Assembly: GCF_029223525.1 (NCBI RefSeq)
Contig: NZ_JARHTQ010000017.1
Coordinates: forward strand, 62,001-126,000
Source: Streptantibioticus ferralitis
GTDB taxonomy: Bacteria > Actinomycetota > Actinomycetes > Streptomycetales > Streptomycetaceae
Direction: 5' to 3'
DNA: 64,000 nucleotides
This document shows, piece by piece, positions 7,897 to 16,145 of this stretch (positions are counted from its first letter, which is position 1; each line of letters opens with the position of its first letter). The notes under the pieces are model-generated. The model saw only the letters and a list, made by a program, of their open reading frames with translations, had not been told where the DNA came from and ran no database searches. A program made the position numbers and the translations under genes.

Positions 7897-9084
7897 TTAC
7901 GTATCGTCCGGTTCGTCATCCACTGGTTTTTTCGCCGTGTCGTTCTCGGCGGGGCCGCCGTGTCGTCTGCCCGTCAGTCGGGCTCGCAGCTCCCGGTGCG
8001 GGAGGAAGCCCGCCCAGCGCTCGGGGAATTCGGCGGGCGGCTCGTCGGCGGGGCCGATCTCGTCGTCGGGGCTGTCGTGGTTCGCCGCGCGCCGGGCCTC
8101 GGCGCGCGCGACCATCTCCTCGGCGGCCTTCTCGTTCTCCCGCTCCCGTTCGGCGCGGGCCGCCGCGGTGGCCACCGACGGCCAGATCCGGTCTATGGCG
8201 GCGTTGACGGCCGCGCCGACCAGTACCGCGAACGCCGACACACCGATCCACAGCAGCACCGCCACCGGCGCGGCCAGCGAACCGTAGATCGTCGGCCCCT
8301 CGACGGTGTGCGTGAGGTAGATGCGCAGCAGGAAGCTGCCGAGCACCCAGATCAGCAGTGCGACGAGCGCGCCCGGAATGTCCTCGATCCATGGCGAGCG
8401 CACCGGCACGGACACGTGGTAGAGGGTGGTCAGAAAGGCGATGGACAGCACCAGCACCACCGGCCAGTACAGCGCGCTGACCACCGCCGCGCTGTGCGGG
8501 ATCAGACTGACCACCGCCTCCGGCCCGGCGACCAGCAGCGGGAGCACGATCGCGCCGACGACCAGCGCGATGACATAGAGCCCGAAGGCGAGCAGCCGGG
8601 TGCGGACGATTCCGCGCCGCCCCTCCAGCCCGTACATGATCGTGATGGTGTCGACGAAGACGTTGACCGCGCGGGAGCCGGACCACAGGGCGATGATGAA
8701 GCCGAGCGAGATGACATCCGCCCGGCCGGTCCGGAAGACGGTGTCGACCAGCGGCCGGACCAGCTGGTTCACCCCCTTGTCCGACAGGACGGTGGCGGAG
8801 GCGGTGAGGATGTTCTTCCTGATGTGGCCGACGGTGTCGGCGCCGATGGCCACGTCGAGGTAGCCGATGGCGCCGACCAGGCCGAGCAGCAGCGGCGGCA
8901 GGGAGAGCAGCACGAAGAACGCGGCTTCCGCGGCGAGGCCGGTGACCCGGTACTCCAGGCAGGAGTTGAAGGTGTCCTTGACCAGCAGCCAGACCAGTTT
9001 CCGCTTCGAGACATTCCGGTACAGGGCCCGAGCCCTGTGCAACCGCCCTGGTCGCGGCGGTGGTGTTCCCTCTGCTGCCTCCAC
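7897..9084 (-). CDS. YihY/BrkB-family membrane protein
   Basis: Integral membrane protein of 395 residues with about six helices. It is a member of the YihY/virulence-factor BrkB family, whose biochemical role is not settled. The core (LAAEAAFFVLLSLPPLLLGL, ISLGFIIALWSGSRAVNVFV, then IPGALVALLIWVLGSFLLRI) matches the family, and a hydrophilic acidic/basic tail follows the last helix. I place the start at GTG 9084, where TACGGT lies six bases upstream, giving a leaderless arrangement. TTG 9042 is an alternative. It diverges from the AidB-like gene with only 18 bp between start codons. Confidence 0.88.
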   Translation of the reverse strand: MEAAEGTPPPRPGRLHRARALYRNVSKRKLVWLLVKDTFNSCLEYRVTGLAAEAAFFVLLSLPPLLLGLVGAIGYLDVAIGADTVGHIRKNILTASATVLSDKGVNQLVRPLVDTVFRTGRADVISLGFIIALWSGSRAVNVFVDTITIMYGLEGRRGIVRTRLLAFGLYVIALVVGAIVLPLLVAGPEAVVSLIPHSAAVVSALYWPVVLVLSIAFLTTLYHVSVPVRSPWIEDIPGALVALLIWVLGSFLLRIYLTHTVEGPTIYGSLAAPVAVLLWIGVSAFAVLVGAAVNAAIDRIWPSVATAAARAERERENEKAAEEMVARAEARRAANHDSPDDEIGPADEPPAEFPERWAGFLPHRELRARLTGRRHGGPAENDTAKKPVDDEPDDT

Positions 9085-9089
9085 CTGCC

Positions 9090-9096
9090 TACCGTA
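9090..9096. promoter_or_regulatory. Shared, overlapping -10 elements of two divergent leaderless genes
   Basis: The heptamer TACCGTA gives TACCGT on the plus strand (7 nt before ATG 9103) and TACGGT on the minus strand (6 nt before GTG 9084). Both spacings fit transcription starting at the start codon. Confidence 0.55.
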
Positions 9097-9102
9097 GCTG
9101 CC

Positions 9103-10737
9103 ATGGCTGCCCCTACACACACGGTGACCAACCAGGCTCCGCCGCTGGTCGCCTACGATGTCTACGCCTCCGACCCGGCCCTCACCGAGGGCGTCGCCCG
9201 GCACGCCGCGCCGGAGCGACTGGACGAGATCTCGGCGGAGCTGAGCGAGCTCGGCCGCGCTGCGGGTTCGGCGCAGGCCCAGCGCTGGGGTGAGCAGGCC
9301 AACGCCTACTCTCCCGTGCTGCGCACCCATGACCGGTACGGCAACCGTGTCGACGAGGTCGACTTCCATCCCAGCTGGCACCGGCTGCTCGGCCATGCCG
9401 TCTCCGCGGGCCTGACGGACGCCTGGTCCCGTCCGGACGGCCATCTGCGGCGAGCCGCCGGTTTCATCACCTGGACGCAGGTCGAGGCGGGGCACGGCTG
9501 CCCGCTGTCGATGACGCACGCGGCGGTGCCCACGCTGCGGCACGAGCCGTCACTGGCCGCGGAGTGGGAGCCGCTGCTGGCCTCCCGGGTCTACGAGCCG
9601 CAGCTGCTGCCGCCGGCCGAGAAGCCCGGCGCACTGTGCGGGATGGGCATGACCGAGAAGCAGGGCGGTTCCGACGTACGGGCCAACACCACCCGGGCCG
9701 AACCGCTGGCCGAAGAGGGAACGTATCTGCTCACCGGGCACAAATGGTTCTGCTCGGCGCCGATGTCCGACGCCTTCCTGGTCCTCGCCCAGGCGCCCGG
9801 AGGCCTGACCTGCTTCCTGCTGCCACGCGTACTGCCCGACGGGACCCGCAACACGTTCGCCATCCAACGGCTGAAGGACAAGCTCGGCAACCGCTCCAAC
9901 GCCTCCTCCGAGGTGGAGTTCTCCGGAACCTGGGCGCGCCGGGTCGGCGAGGAGGGCCGCGGGGTCGCGACGATCATCGAGATGGTGGCGGCGACCCGGC
10001 TGGACTGCGTCTCCGGCTCGGCGGCGATCATGCGGCAGGCGGTGGCCCAGGCCATCCACCACACGGCGTACCGCGAGGCGTTCGGCGGGCTGCTGATCGA
10101 CAAGCCGCTGATGCGCAACGTACTGGCCGACCTCGCCCTGGAGTCCGAGGCGGCGACCACCACCGCGCTGCGGCTGGCCGCCAGCTACGACAGCGACAGC
10201 GAGCACGAGCGGAACCTGCGGCGGGTCGCCGTTCCGGTGGCCAAGTACTGGGTGACCAAACGCTGCCCCGCGGTCGCGGGCGAGGCGCTGGAGTGCCTGG
10301 GCGGCAACGGCTACGTGGAGGACTCGGGCATGCCCCGGCTGTTCCGCGAGTCGCCGCTCAACTCCATCTGGGAGGGCTCGGGCAACGTCCAGGCGCTCGA
10401 TGTGCTGCGCGCGCTGCAGCGCGAGCCGAACGTGCTGGGCGCCTTCCTCGGCGAGCTCGGCCTGTCCCGCGGCGCGGACCACCGGCTGGACGCCGCGATC
10501 AAGGACCTGCTGACCGAACTGGCCGACCTGGAGGGCATCGAGGCGCGCGCCCGCCGTGTGGTGGAGCGGATGGCACTGGTACTGCAGGGGTCGTTGCTGG
10601 TGCGCTTCGCTCCGCCGCAGGTCTCCGACGCGTTCTGCGCCTCCCGCCTGGGCGGCGACTGGGGCTCGGCGTTCGGCACCCTGCCGCACACCCTCGACCT
10701 GGCGTCAGTGGTGGACCGGGCCCGCCCGGTGACGTAG
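9103..10737 (+). CDS. AidB-like acyl-CoA dehydrogenase family protein
   Basis: Flavoprotein of 544 residues in the AidB branch of the acyl-CoA dehydrogenases. It is longer than ordinary acyl-CoA dehydrogenases and has the AidB-like sequence CGMGMTEKQGGSDVRANTT in the middle domain, RLKDKLGNRSNASSEVEF for flavin contact, and GEALECLGGNGYVEDSGMPR in the C-terminal helical domain. E. coli AidB is made during the adaptive response to alkylation. The nearby Ada-AlkA/ogt operon fits such a role, but isovaleryl-CoA-type activity cannot be excluded. The ATG at 9103 has no ribosome-binding site and sits 7 nt after TACCGT. Confidence 0.9.
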   Translation: MAAPTHTVTNQAPPLVAYDVYASDPALTEGVARHAAPERLDEISAELSELGRAAGSAQAQRWGEQANAYSPVLRTHDRYGNRVDEVDFHPSWHRLLGHAVSAGLTDAWSRPDGHLRRAAGFITWTQVEAGHGCPLSMTHAAVPTLRHEPSLAAEWEPLLASRVYEPQLLPPAEKPGALCGMGMTEKQGGSDVRANTTRAEPLAEEGTYLLTGHKWFCSAPMSDAFLVLAQAPGGLTCFLLPRVLPDGTRNTFAIQRLKDKLGNRSNASSEVEFSGTWARRVGEEGRGVATIIEMVAATRLDCVSGSAAIMRQAVAQAIHHTAYREAFGGLLIDKPLMRNVLADLALESEAATTTALRLAASYDSDSEHERNLRRVAVPVAKYWVTKRCPAVAGEALECLGGNGYVEDSGMPRLFRESPLNSIWEGSGNVQALDVLRALQREPNVLGAFLGELGLSRGADHRLDAAIKDLLTELADLEGIEARARRVVERMALVLQGSLLVRFAPPQVSDAFCASRLGGDWGSAFGTLPHTLDLASVVDRARPVT

Positions 10738-10802
10738 CTGTCACCTTCCGGGGCCCCGCCGGGAAGTCCCCTCGGCCGGAAGGCCGAAGCGTGGACAGGC
10801 GT

Positions 10803-10832
10803 GGGTGGTGCCGCGCCGACTCGGCACCACCC
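10803..10832 (+). terminator. Intrinsic terminator hairpin after the AidB-like gene
   Basis: Perfect 11-bp stem GGGTGGTGCCG / CGGCACCACCC with an 8-nt loop, 65 bp past the stop codon. There is no T tract, as is usual in streptomycetes. Confidence 0.6.
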
Positions 10833-10914
10833 CGGCCTTCGACCGGCGGCCCCAGGGGGGGAAGGGGCTGCTGGTCCGACCCCGCGCCACTTTCCGGTAG
10901 GCCTGCATGCGGCG

Positions 10915-10936
10915 GCAACCGTTGCAGAACGTTGCA
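10915..10936. promoter_or_regulatory. Repeated GTTGCA sites upstream of the GAF regulator
   Basis: A perfect inverted repeat GCAAC-c-GTTGC (10915-10925) is followed by a second GTTGCA exactly ten bases on (10931-10936), about 100 bp before the regulator start. One-turn spacing of half-sites suggests an operator, possibly for autoregulation. Confidence 0.35.
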
Positions 10937-11033
10937 CTTCTTTCGCGCATACCCGGCGCGGGCCGCCACCGGGACGGCACCATAAGGGACAACGCGGAAG
11001 GGCACGGGGGACGACAGCTCGGAGAGACCGCAC

Positions 11034-12308
11034 GTGAACCAGCAGCCAGCAGACCCGGTGGTACTCACTCAGGCGCGTGACGCGGCACTGGCAGGCCGTC
11101 AACCGAGCGGCGAACCAAGACCGTTGATCGGCGACTCATGGCACCGGATGCTCCGCACCGGAGTCGACCCCGAGCGGGGCAACCACCTCGGCTTCCTGCC
11201 GCTCGACGAGATCGAGCACCGCCGCAGGACCTCCCCGCTCGGCGAGGTGCTGCCGACCCTGCATGAGTCGCTGCGATCCGTCACCGAGACCGGCTGCCAT
11301 CTCGTCGTCGTCACCGACGCCGACGGCCGGGTGCTGTGGCGGGCCGGAAGCCCGGCGGTGCGGCGCAGCGCGGACCGCCTCGAACTGGTCGAGGGCGCCG
11401 CCTGGGCGGAGGAGGTGGCGGGCACCAACGGGATCGGCACCGCCCTGGTGACCCGGCGCCCGGTACAGGTGCACTCCACCGAGCACTATGTGCGCGCCCT
11501 GCACCAGTTGACCTGTGCCGCCGCGCCGCTGCACGATCCGCGCGACGGCCGACTGCTCGGTGCGGTGGACGTGACCTGTCCCGCCGCCACCACGCACCCC
11601 GCCACCCTCGCGCTGGTCAGCGCCGTCGCCCGGGTCGCCGAGGGTGAACTGCGGCTACGGCACTGGGAGTCGGTCGAGCGGCTGCGGTCAGCCGCCGCGC
11701 CGGTGCTGGCCCGGCTGGACGGCCAGGCGGTCGCCGTGGACCGCGACGGCTGGACGGCGGCGATCACCGGGCTGCCGCCGATGGACCGGGTGGCGCTGCC
11801 CGACTCCCCCATGGCTGGCGAGACATGGCTGCCGTCGCTCGGGCAGTGTGTGCTGGAGCCGCTGCCCGGCGGCTGGTTGGTGCGGGTCGGCCCGGCGCCG
11901 AAGCGGGAGACCGCCGCCCCGAGCCGGGTCACCTTGGACCTGACCTGCGCCCGGTCCTGGACGGTCACCGTCAGCGGCCCGTCCGGTAGTTGGTCGCAGC
12001 GGCTCAGTCCCCGCCACGCCGAGCTGCTGTTCGCCCTCGCCGTCCATCGGTGCGGGCGCAGCGCCGCGCAGCTGGCGGCCGATCTGTTCGGCGACGCCAC
12101 CCGTGAGGTGACGGTGCGCGCCGAACTGTCCCGGCTGCGGCGGAACTTGGCGGGGGTACTGGCCCATCGCCCCTACCGCTTCGCCGACGAGGTGGCGGTC
12201 GGACTGCTGCGGCCCGACGACCCGGTGGATCTGCTGCCGTTCTCCTCGGCCCCGGTGGTACGGGCGGCGCGCGGCGCGGTACGCCCTGACGGCGGCCCTT
12301 TGGCCTAG
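11034..12308 (+). CDS. GAF-domain transcriptional regulator
   Basis: Cytoplasmic regulator of 424 residues related to the sensory half of AcoR-type activators. An N-terminal helical part (RPLIGDSWHRML) is followed by a GAF domain at about 75-215, with LVVVTDADGRVLWRAGS, WAEEVAGTNGIGTAL and LLGAVDVTCPA. A C-terminal region (about 325-400, SPRHAELLFALAVHRCGRSAAQLAADL) looks like a winged helix. There is no AAA+ or Fis domain, so it is not a sigma-54 activator. GTG start with GGAGAG upstream. Related actinobacterial genes often sit beside aldehyde dehydrogenases, which are absent here, so the ligand and targets are unknown. Confidence 0.82.
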   Translation: MNQQPADPVVLTQARDAALAGRQPSGEPRPLIGDSWHRMLRTGVDPERGNHLGFLPLDEIEHRRRTSPLGEVLPTLHESLRSVTETGCHLVVVTDADGRVLWRAGSPAVRRSADRLELVEGAAWAEEVAGTNGIGTALVTRRPVQVHSTEHYVRALHQLTCAAAPLHDPRDGRLLGAVDVTCPAATTHPATLALVSAVARVAEGELRLRHWESVERLRSAAAPVLARLDGQAVAVDRDGWTAAITGLPPMDRVALPDSPMAGETWLPSLGQCVLEPLPGGWLVRVGPAPKRETAAPSRVTLDLTCARSWTVTVSGPSGSWSQRLSPRHAELLFALAVHRCGRSAAQLAADLFGDATREVTVRAELSRLRRNLAGVLAHRPYRFADEVAVGLLRPDDPVDLLPFSSAPVVRAARGAVRPDGGPLA

Positions 12309-12439
12309 CTGTGTTGTCCCGCGGGGTTGTTCACCCGGCTGATCGGTGGCTGGCCTGCGCGTGCGGTGTGGCAGCGATGGTGGTTGTACGCGTGCGGGAA
12401 GTCTTCGAGGGCCGCGTTGCGCTCGGTGTTGCTGGTGCA
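12305..12439 (-). pseudogene. C-terminal remnant of an IS481-type transposase
   Basis: About 44 codons up to the stop encode the characteristic end of an rve-fold transposase: TSNTERNAALEDF, then YNHHRCHTARAGQPPISRV and NNPAGQHS. The upstream DDE core is missing; what precedes it in frame is unrelated low-complexity sequence. It converges on the GAF regulator, with the stop codons overlapping. This is the scar of an old insertion. Confidence 0.75.
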
Positions 12440-12560
12440 GGGCCGCAGCAGTTGCTCGCCGCGGATCGGCGGTAGCGCGGCCGCCGCGATCCATGACACC
12501 CGGACAGCCGAGATCCGGCAGAAGGAAGTGTCCGCCGCGGCGGGGCGCGACCACGATGGT

Positions 12561-12596
12561 GTGGACCGCCGGTGCCCAACCGCCGGCAACCCGACG
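12561..12596. repeat. Third copy of the 36-bp GC-rich repeat
   Basis: Matches the copy at 4190-4225 at about 32 of 36 positions. It sits in non-coding sequence beside a transposase scar. Confidence 0.7.
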
Positions 12597-12698
12597 AAGA
12601 TCCACCGAACCGGCCGAGCCCGCTCGCGGCGGAACCTGGCCGGACCGGGCGTCCCGGGGGCGGATCCGCGGGGCGGCGGCAAGCCGCCCGGCGGGTGG

Positions 12699-12704
12699 CA
12701 CACT
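12699..12704 (+). promoter_or_regulatory. -10 element of a probable leaderless promoter (Fpg/Nei-like gene)
   Basis: CACACT ends six bases before the ATG at 12711; no ribosome-binding site is present. Confidence 0.45.
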
Positions 12705-12710
12705 GGTCGC

Positions 12711-13580
12711 ATGCCGGAGCTACCGGAGGTCGAAGCTCTCAGCGGGTTCCTGGCCGAGCGGCTGACCGGGCGCGAGGTCGCCCGGGTGTACCCGGTGTCC
12801 GTCCAGGTGCTGAAGACCTACGATCCGCCGCTGACCGGCCTTGAGGGCCGCACTGTCACCGGCGTCGGACGGCATGGGAAGTTCCTGGACATCGTGGCCG
12901 ACGACGGCACGCACCTGGTCGTCCATCTGGCCCGGGCGGGCTGGTTGCGGTGGAAGGACAAGCTGCCGGACGAGCCGCCGCGTCCCGGCAAGGGGCCGCT
13001 GGCGCTGCGGCTGCGCCTCGCCGAGCCGCGGGGGGCGGGTTTCGATCTGACCGAGGCAGGTACGCACAAGCGGCTCGCCGTGTACTGCGTACGTGATCCG
13101 GCCGAAGTGCCGGGAATCGCCCGGCTGGGCCCCGACCCGCTGGACCAGGCGTTCACCCTGGACGTCTTCGCGGGGCTGCTGGCGGGCGAGCGCCGCCAGA
13201 TCAAGGGCGTGCTGCGGGATCAGTCGGTGATCGCCGGGATCGGCAACGCGTACTCGGACGAGGTGCTGCACGCCGCCCGGATGTCCCCGTTCAAGATCGC
13301 CGCGTCGCTGGACGAGGGCGAGGTCAGCGCGCTGTACGAGGCGCTCCGCGAGACGCTGCGCGATGCCGTTCGACGATCGCGGGGGCTGGTCGCGGGCGAG
13401 TTGAAGGCCGAGAAGAAGAGCGGCCTGCGGGTCCACGGACGCACCGGTCAGCCGTGCCCGGTCTGCGGCGACACGGTACGGGAGGTGTCGTACCACGACT
13501 CGTCGCTGCAGTACTGCCCCACCTGCCAGACCGGCGGCCGACCGCTCGCGGACCGGCGGCTGTCCCGGTTGCTCAAGTAG
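12711..13580 (+). CDS. Fpg/Nei-family DNA glycosylase/AP lyase
   Basis: Base-excision repair enzyme of 289 residues. The N-terminus MPELPEVE supplies the catalytic Pro2 (Schiff-base nucleophile) and Glu3. The conserved lysine is in GRHGKFL, the helix-two-turn-helix contains IAGIGNAYSDEVLHAARMSP, and the C-terminal zinc finger has CPVCG and CPTC (about 243-265). The Fpg and Nei subgroups prefer different oxidised bases and I cannot place this one firmly. Probably leaderless. It converges on the permease gene, with which it overlaps by 8 bp. Fourth DNA-repair-type gene within 10 kb. Confidence 0.92.
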   Translation: MPELPEVEALSGFLAERLTGREVARVYPVSVQVLKTYDPPLTGLEGRTVTGVGRHGKFLDIVADDGTHLVVHLARAGWLRWKDKLPDEPPRPGKGPLALRLRLAEPRGAGFDLTEAGTHKRLAVYCVRDPAEVPGIARLGPDPLDQAFTLDVFAGLLAGERRQIKGVLRDQSVIAGIGNAYSDEVLHAARMSPFKIAASLDEGEVSALYEALRETLRDAVRRSRGLVAGELKAEKKSGLRVHGRTGQPCPVCGDTVREVSYHDSSLQYCPTCQTGGRPLADRRLSRLLK

Positions 13581-15024
13581 CGTCCGGCGACTGGCCGGTG
13601 GACACCCGGGCCAGCTCCGACCGGCGGTAGGAGTATCCGAAGTAGACGATGAGCCCGACCACGAACCACACGGCGAACCGCGCCCATGTCTGCCAGTGCA
13701 GGAACGTGATCAGCCAGACCGAGAAGACCGCGCCGAGCGCGGGCACCACCGGCATGCCGGGGCAGCGGAAGGCGCGTGGCAGGTCGGGCTGCCGGTAGCG
13801 CAGCACCACCACGGCGACGCAGACCACGACGAACGCCAGCAGGATGCCGATGTTGGTCAGCTCGGCCGCCGTGCCGATCGGCACGAATCCGGCGATGGCC
13901 GCGGAGGCCACGCCGACGATCCAGGTCACCCGGATCGGGACGTGCCGCCTGGGATGCGTGTGCGCGAACCATCTCGGCAGCAGCCCGTCCCGGCTCATCG
14001 AGTACCAGACGCGGGTCACCCCGAGCATGAACGTGAACATCACCGTGAGGATGCCGATGATCGCGCCCACCGCGACCACGTTCGCGATGCCGTTCAGTCC
14101 CACCGACTTGAACGCCGTGGAGAAGCCGCTGGTCTTGTTGATGTCCGTGTAGCGCTGCATACCGGTCAGCACCAGACACGCCAGTACGTACAGCACCATC
14201 GAGACGGCGAGCGAGTAGACGATCGCCCTGGGCATGTGGCGCTGGGCGTCCTTGGACTCCTCGGCCGCCGTGCTCATCGCGTCGTAGCCGAAGACGGCGA
14301 AGAAGACGGTGGCGGCGCCGGTGAAGCTGCCGGCCACTCCGTAGGGGAAGAACGGGTGGTAGTTGGCGGTGTTGATGTGGAAGAAGCCGACCGCGATGAC
14401 CAGCAGCACCACCGCGACCTTGATGCCGACCACCGTGGTCTCGAAGCGGGCGGCGCTCCTGATGCCGCGGGTGAGCAGATAGGCGATCAGCAGACACAGC
14501 ACGGCGGCGAACACGTCGACCCGGTGACCGGAACCGGTGCCCGGGGCGCCGAGCATCCACGCCGGCAGTTTGATCCCGGCCTGGCTCAGCAGGAAGTCGA
14601 AGTACCCGGAGATGCCGATGGCCACCACAGCGACGATAGCGGTGTACTCCAGCAGCAGGTCCCAGCCGATGAACCAGCCCACGAGTTCCCCGAGCACCGC
14701 GTACCCGTACGTGTAGGCGGATCCGGCTCTGGGGATGAGCCCGGCGAACTCGGCGTAGCTCAACGCCGCCGCCGCGCTGGCGACGCCCGCGATCAGGAAC
14801 GACACCACGACCGCGGGCCCCGCGATGCCGTTGGCGACGGTCCCGGCCAGGGTGAAGATCCCGGCGCCGATGATGCCGCCGATGCCGATGGCGGTGAGCT
14901 GCCACAGCCCGAGGGTGCGGGTGAGCCGTCCTCCGGTCGCCGCGGCCTCGCTGTCCTCGATCTCCTCGATCGTTGCGACCGGCTTACGGCGCAGCACGCC
15001 CTGTCCGGCCCGGAGTGCGGCCAT
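13573..15024 (-). CDS. APC-superfamily amino-acid permease
   Basis: Cytoplasmic-membrane transporter of 483 residues with 12 predicted helices. Helix 1 carries the APC signature IGIGGIIGAGIFTLAG (about 46-61), and the SYAEFAGLIPRAGSAYTYGY stretch follows in helices 2-3. The pattern resembles the cationic amino-acid transporter (CAT) group. The substrate cannot be read from sequence. The ATG at 15024 has GGAGAGGA upstream. Thirteen bases farther up lies an 8-bp tandem repeat in the leader. Its end overlaps the Fpg/Nei-like gene by 8 bp. Confidence 0.92.
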   Translation of the reverse strand: MAALRAGQGVLRRKPVATIEEIEDSEAAATGGRLTRTLGLWQLTAIGIGGIIGAGIFTLAGTVANGIAGPAVVVSFLIAGVASAAAALSYAEFAGLIPRAGSAYTYGYAVLGELVGWFIGWDLLLEYTAIVAVVAIGISGYFDFLLSQAGIKLPAWMLGAPGTGSGHRVDVFAAVLCLLIAYLLTRGIRSAARFETTVVGIKVAVVLLVIAVGFFHINTANYHPFFPYGVAGSFTGAATVFFAVFGYDAMSTAAEESKDAQRHMPRAIVYSLAVSMVLYVLACLVLTGMQRYTDINKTSGFSTAFKSVGLNGIANVVAVGAIIGILTVMFTFMLGVTRVWYSMSRDGLLPRWFAHTHPRRHVPIRVTWIVGVASAAIAGFVPIGTAAELTNIGILLAFVVVCVAVVVLRYRQPDLPRAFRCPGMPVVPALGAVFSVWLITFLHWQTWARFAVWFVVGLIVYFGYSYRRSELARVSTGQSPDAT

Positions 15025-15036
15025 GGTGTGTCCTCT

Positions 15037-15067
15037 CCGCCGATCCGCCGATCCGCCGATCCGCCGA
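15037..15067. repeat. 8-bp tandem repeat in the permease leader
   Basis: The unit ccgccgat is repeated nearly four times without interruption, directly upstream of the permease ribosome-binding site. Copy-number change would alter the leader length. Confidence 0.8.
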
Positions 15068-15220
15068 CAGCTGACGGCGGCCCATCGTGGCCGACGCCCC
15101 ACCGCCGTGGAAGACGGCGCTCCGCCTGATGCCCCGTCGGGTCCAATGGGCGGACGGAGATGGATGTCCGCCCCCGCGCGGCTACCGGTTGCGGGGGCGG
15201 ACCGTGCTGGGCGCGGAGCG

Positions 15221-15823
15221 TCAGTACTTCGAGCCCGCGCGGCGACGCAGCAGGTAGACACCGCCGCCGGTGACCGCGGCGGCCAGCAGCGTGGCACCGA
15301 GGGCGGCCTGGACGGTGTTGATCCCGCCGTGGCTGCCGCCGACGCCGGTCTTGGCGCCCTTGGTCGGCGTACTGGCAGTGGTCGAACCGGACGTCGAGCT
15401 CGACGTCGAGCCGGAGGTCTTGCCGGACTTGGTGACCGTGGACTTGCCGTAGATGTCGCCGACGGTGAAGTCCCCGCCGGTGACGGACTTACCGCCGCAG
15501 GTGGCGGTGATCTTGTAGGCGCCGTTCTTGGCCGTGGAGAAGATCTTCACCGTGGCGACCGAGGAGCCCTGGTTGACGATCCCCTTGAGCGCGGTACGCG
15601 AGAAGACACTGGACTCGACGATGGCGTCGTTGGACTTGCCGCTGCCACGGCACGAGCTGCCGTCCACCGTGATGGTCAGCGTCCCACCGGCCTTCACGTC
15701 CTTGGGGGTGACGATGATGTTGTTCGGGGCGGACGGGTCCGCAGCCGCCGCCGCGAGGGGGGCGGACAGGCCGAGGGCGGCGCCGGCGACGACGGTGGCT
15801 GCGAGGGCACGAGTGACGAACAT
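15221..15823 (-). CDS. Secreted, C-terminally anchored surface protein (candidate sortase substrate)
   Basis: Unrecognised exported protein of 200 residues. It has a signal peptide ending near Ala27, a beta-rich domain with two cysteines (GSSCRGSG, TATCGGKS), a Ser/Thr/Gly-rich stalk (about 130-155), then GGSHGG, a hydrophobic helix (VQAALGATLLAAAVTGGGVYLL) and the basic tail RRRAGSKY. This is the shape of a sortase substrate, but no LPXTG or LAXTG motif is present. The gene diverges from a class F sortase 322 bp away. GGAGGATCACC precedes the ATG. Anchoring by that sortase is inferred; a plain C-terminal membrane anchor is the alternative. Confidence 0.8.
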   Translation of the reverse strand: MFVTRALAATVVAGAALGLSAPLAAAAADPSAPNNIIVTPKDVKAGGTLTITVDGSSCRGSGKSNDAIVESSVFSRTALKGIVNQGSSVATVKIFSTAKNGAYKITATCGGKSVTGGDFTVGDIYGKSTVTKSGKTSGSTSSSTSGSTTASTPTKGAKTGVGGSHGGINTVQAALGATLLAAAVTGGGVYLLRRRAGSKY

Positions 15824-16145
15824 GGTGATCCTCCGTTGGACGCGCCTGGGGCGAGGCGCCCCGGGATCGGCTGGAACACGTCCACGTCGAGACTCACCCG
15901 GCCCTTATGCCCCCGCATCCGGGGGCATGGCTGCGCCGAGCGTGAATCCTTGCCGTGAAGGGAGTTGGGGCCGGTAATACCGCAGGTCACGCGGGATCGA
16001 AGATTGTTTGTGATGTTCACTCGGACGGCGGTGGCCCCATCGGGCGTGCGCACCATCGCGGCGCCACCACCCATTCGCCCGTCAGATATCGCCCGTCTGA
16101 AGGACCGCGACTAGCGTTCCGCACAGCGAGGCTTCAGGAGGAGGC
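15824..16145. promoter_or_regulatory. Divergent region between surface protein and sortase, with a strong hairpin
   Basis: No gene. Position 15907-15928 is a perfect 9-bp inverted repeat, ATGCCCCCG catc CGGGGGCAT. No transcript from a gene end reaches it, so an operator or RNA leader structure is likelier than a terminator. A smaller GGGGCG agg CGCCCC hairpin (15848-15862) lies in the surface-protein leader. Confidence 0.5.

Larger units (their letters stand above)
12440..12710. other. Intergenic region upstream of the Fpg/Nei-like gene
   Basis: No gene seen. It holds the third copy of the 36-bp repeat (12561-12596), a GGGCGGC ggcaa GCCGCCC hairpin (12671-12689) that may end incoming transcription, and CACACT (12699-12704) before the glycosylase start. 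Confidence 0.5.

Noticed and set aside
9550-10689. 379-codon open frame on the minus strand
   Set aside because: Shadow of the AidB-like gene; low-complexity translation without motifs.
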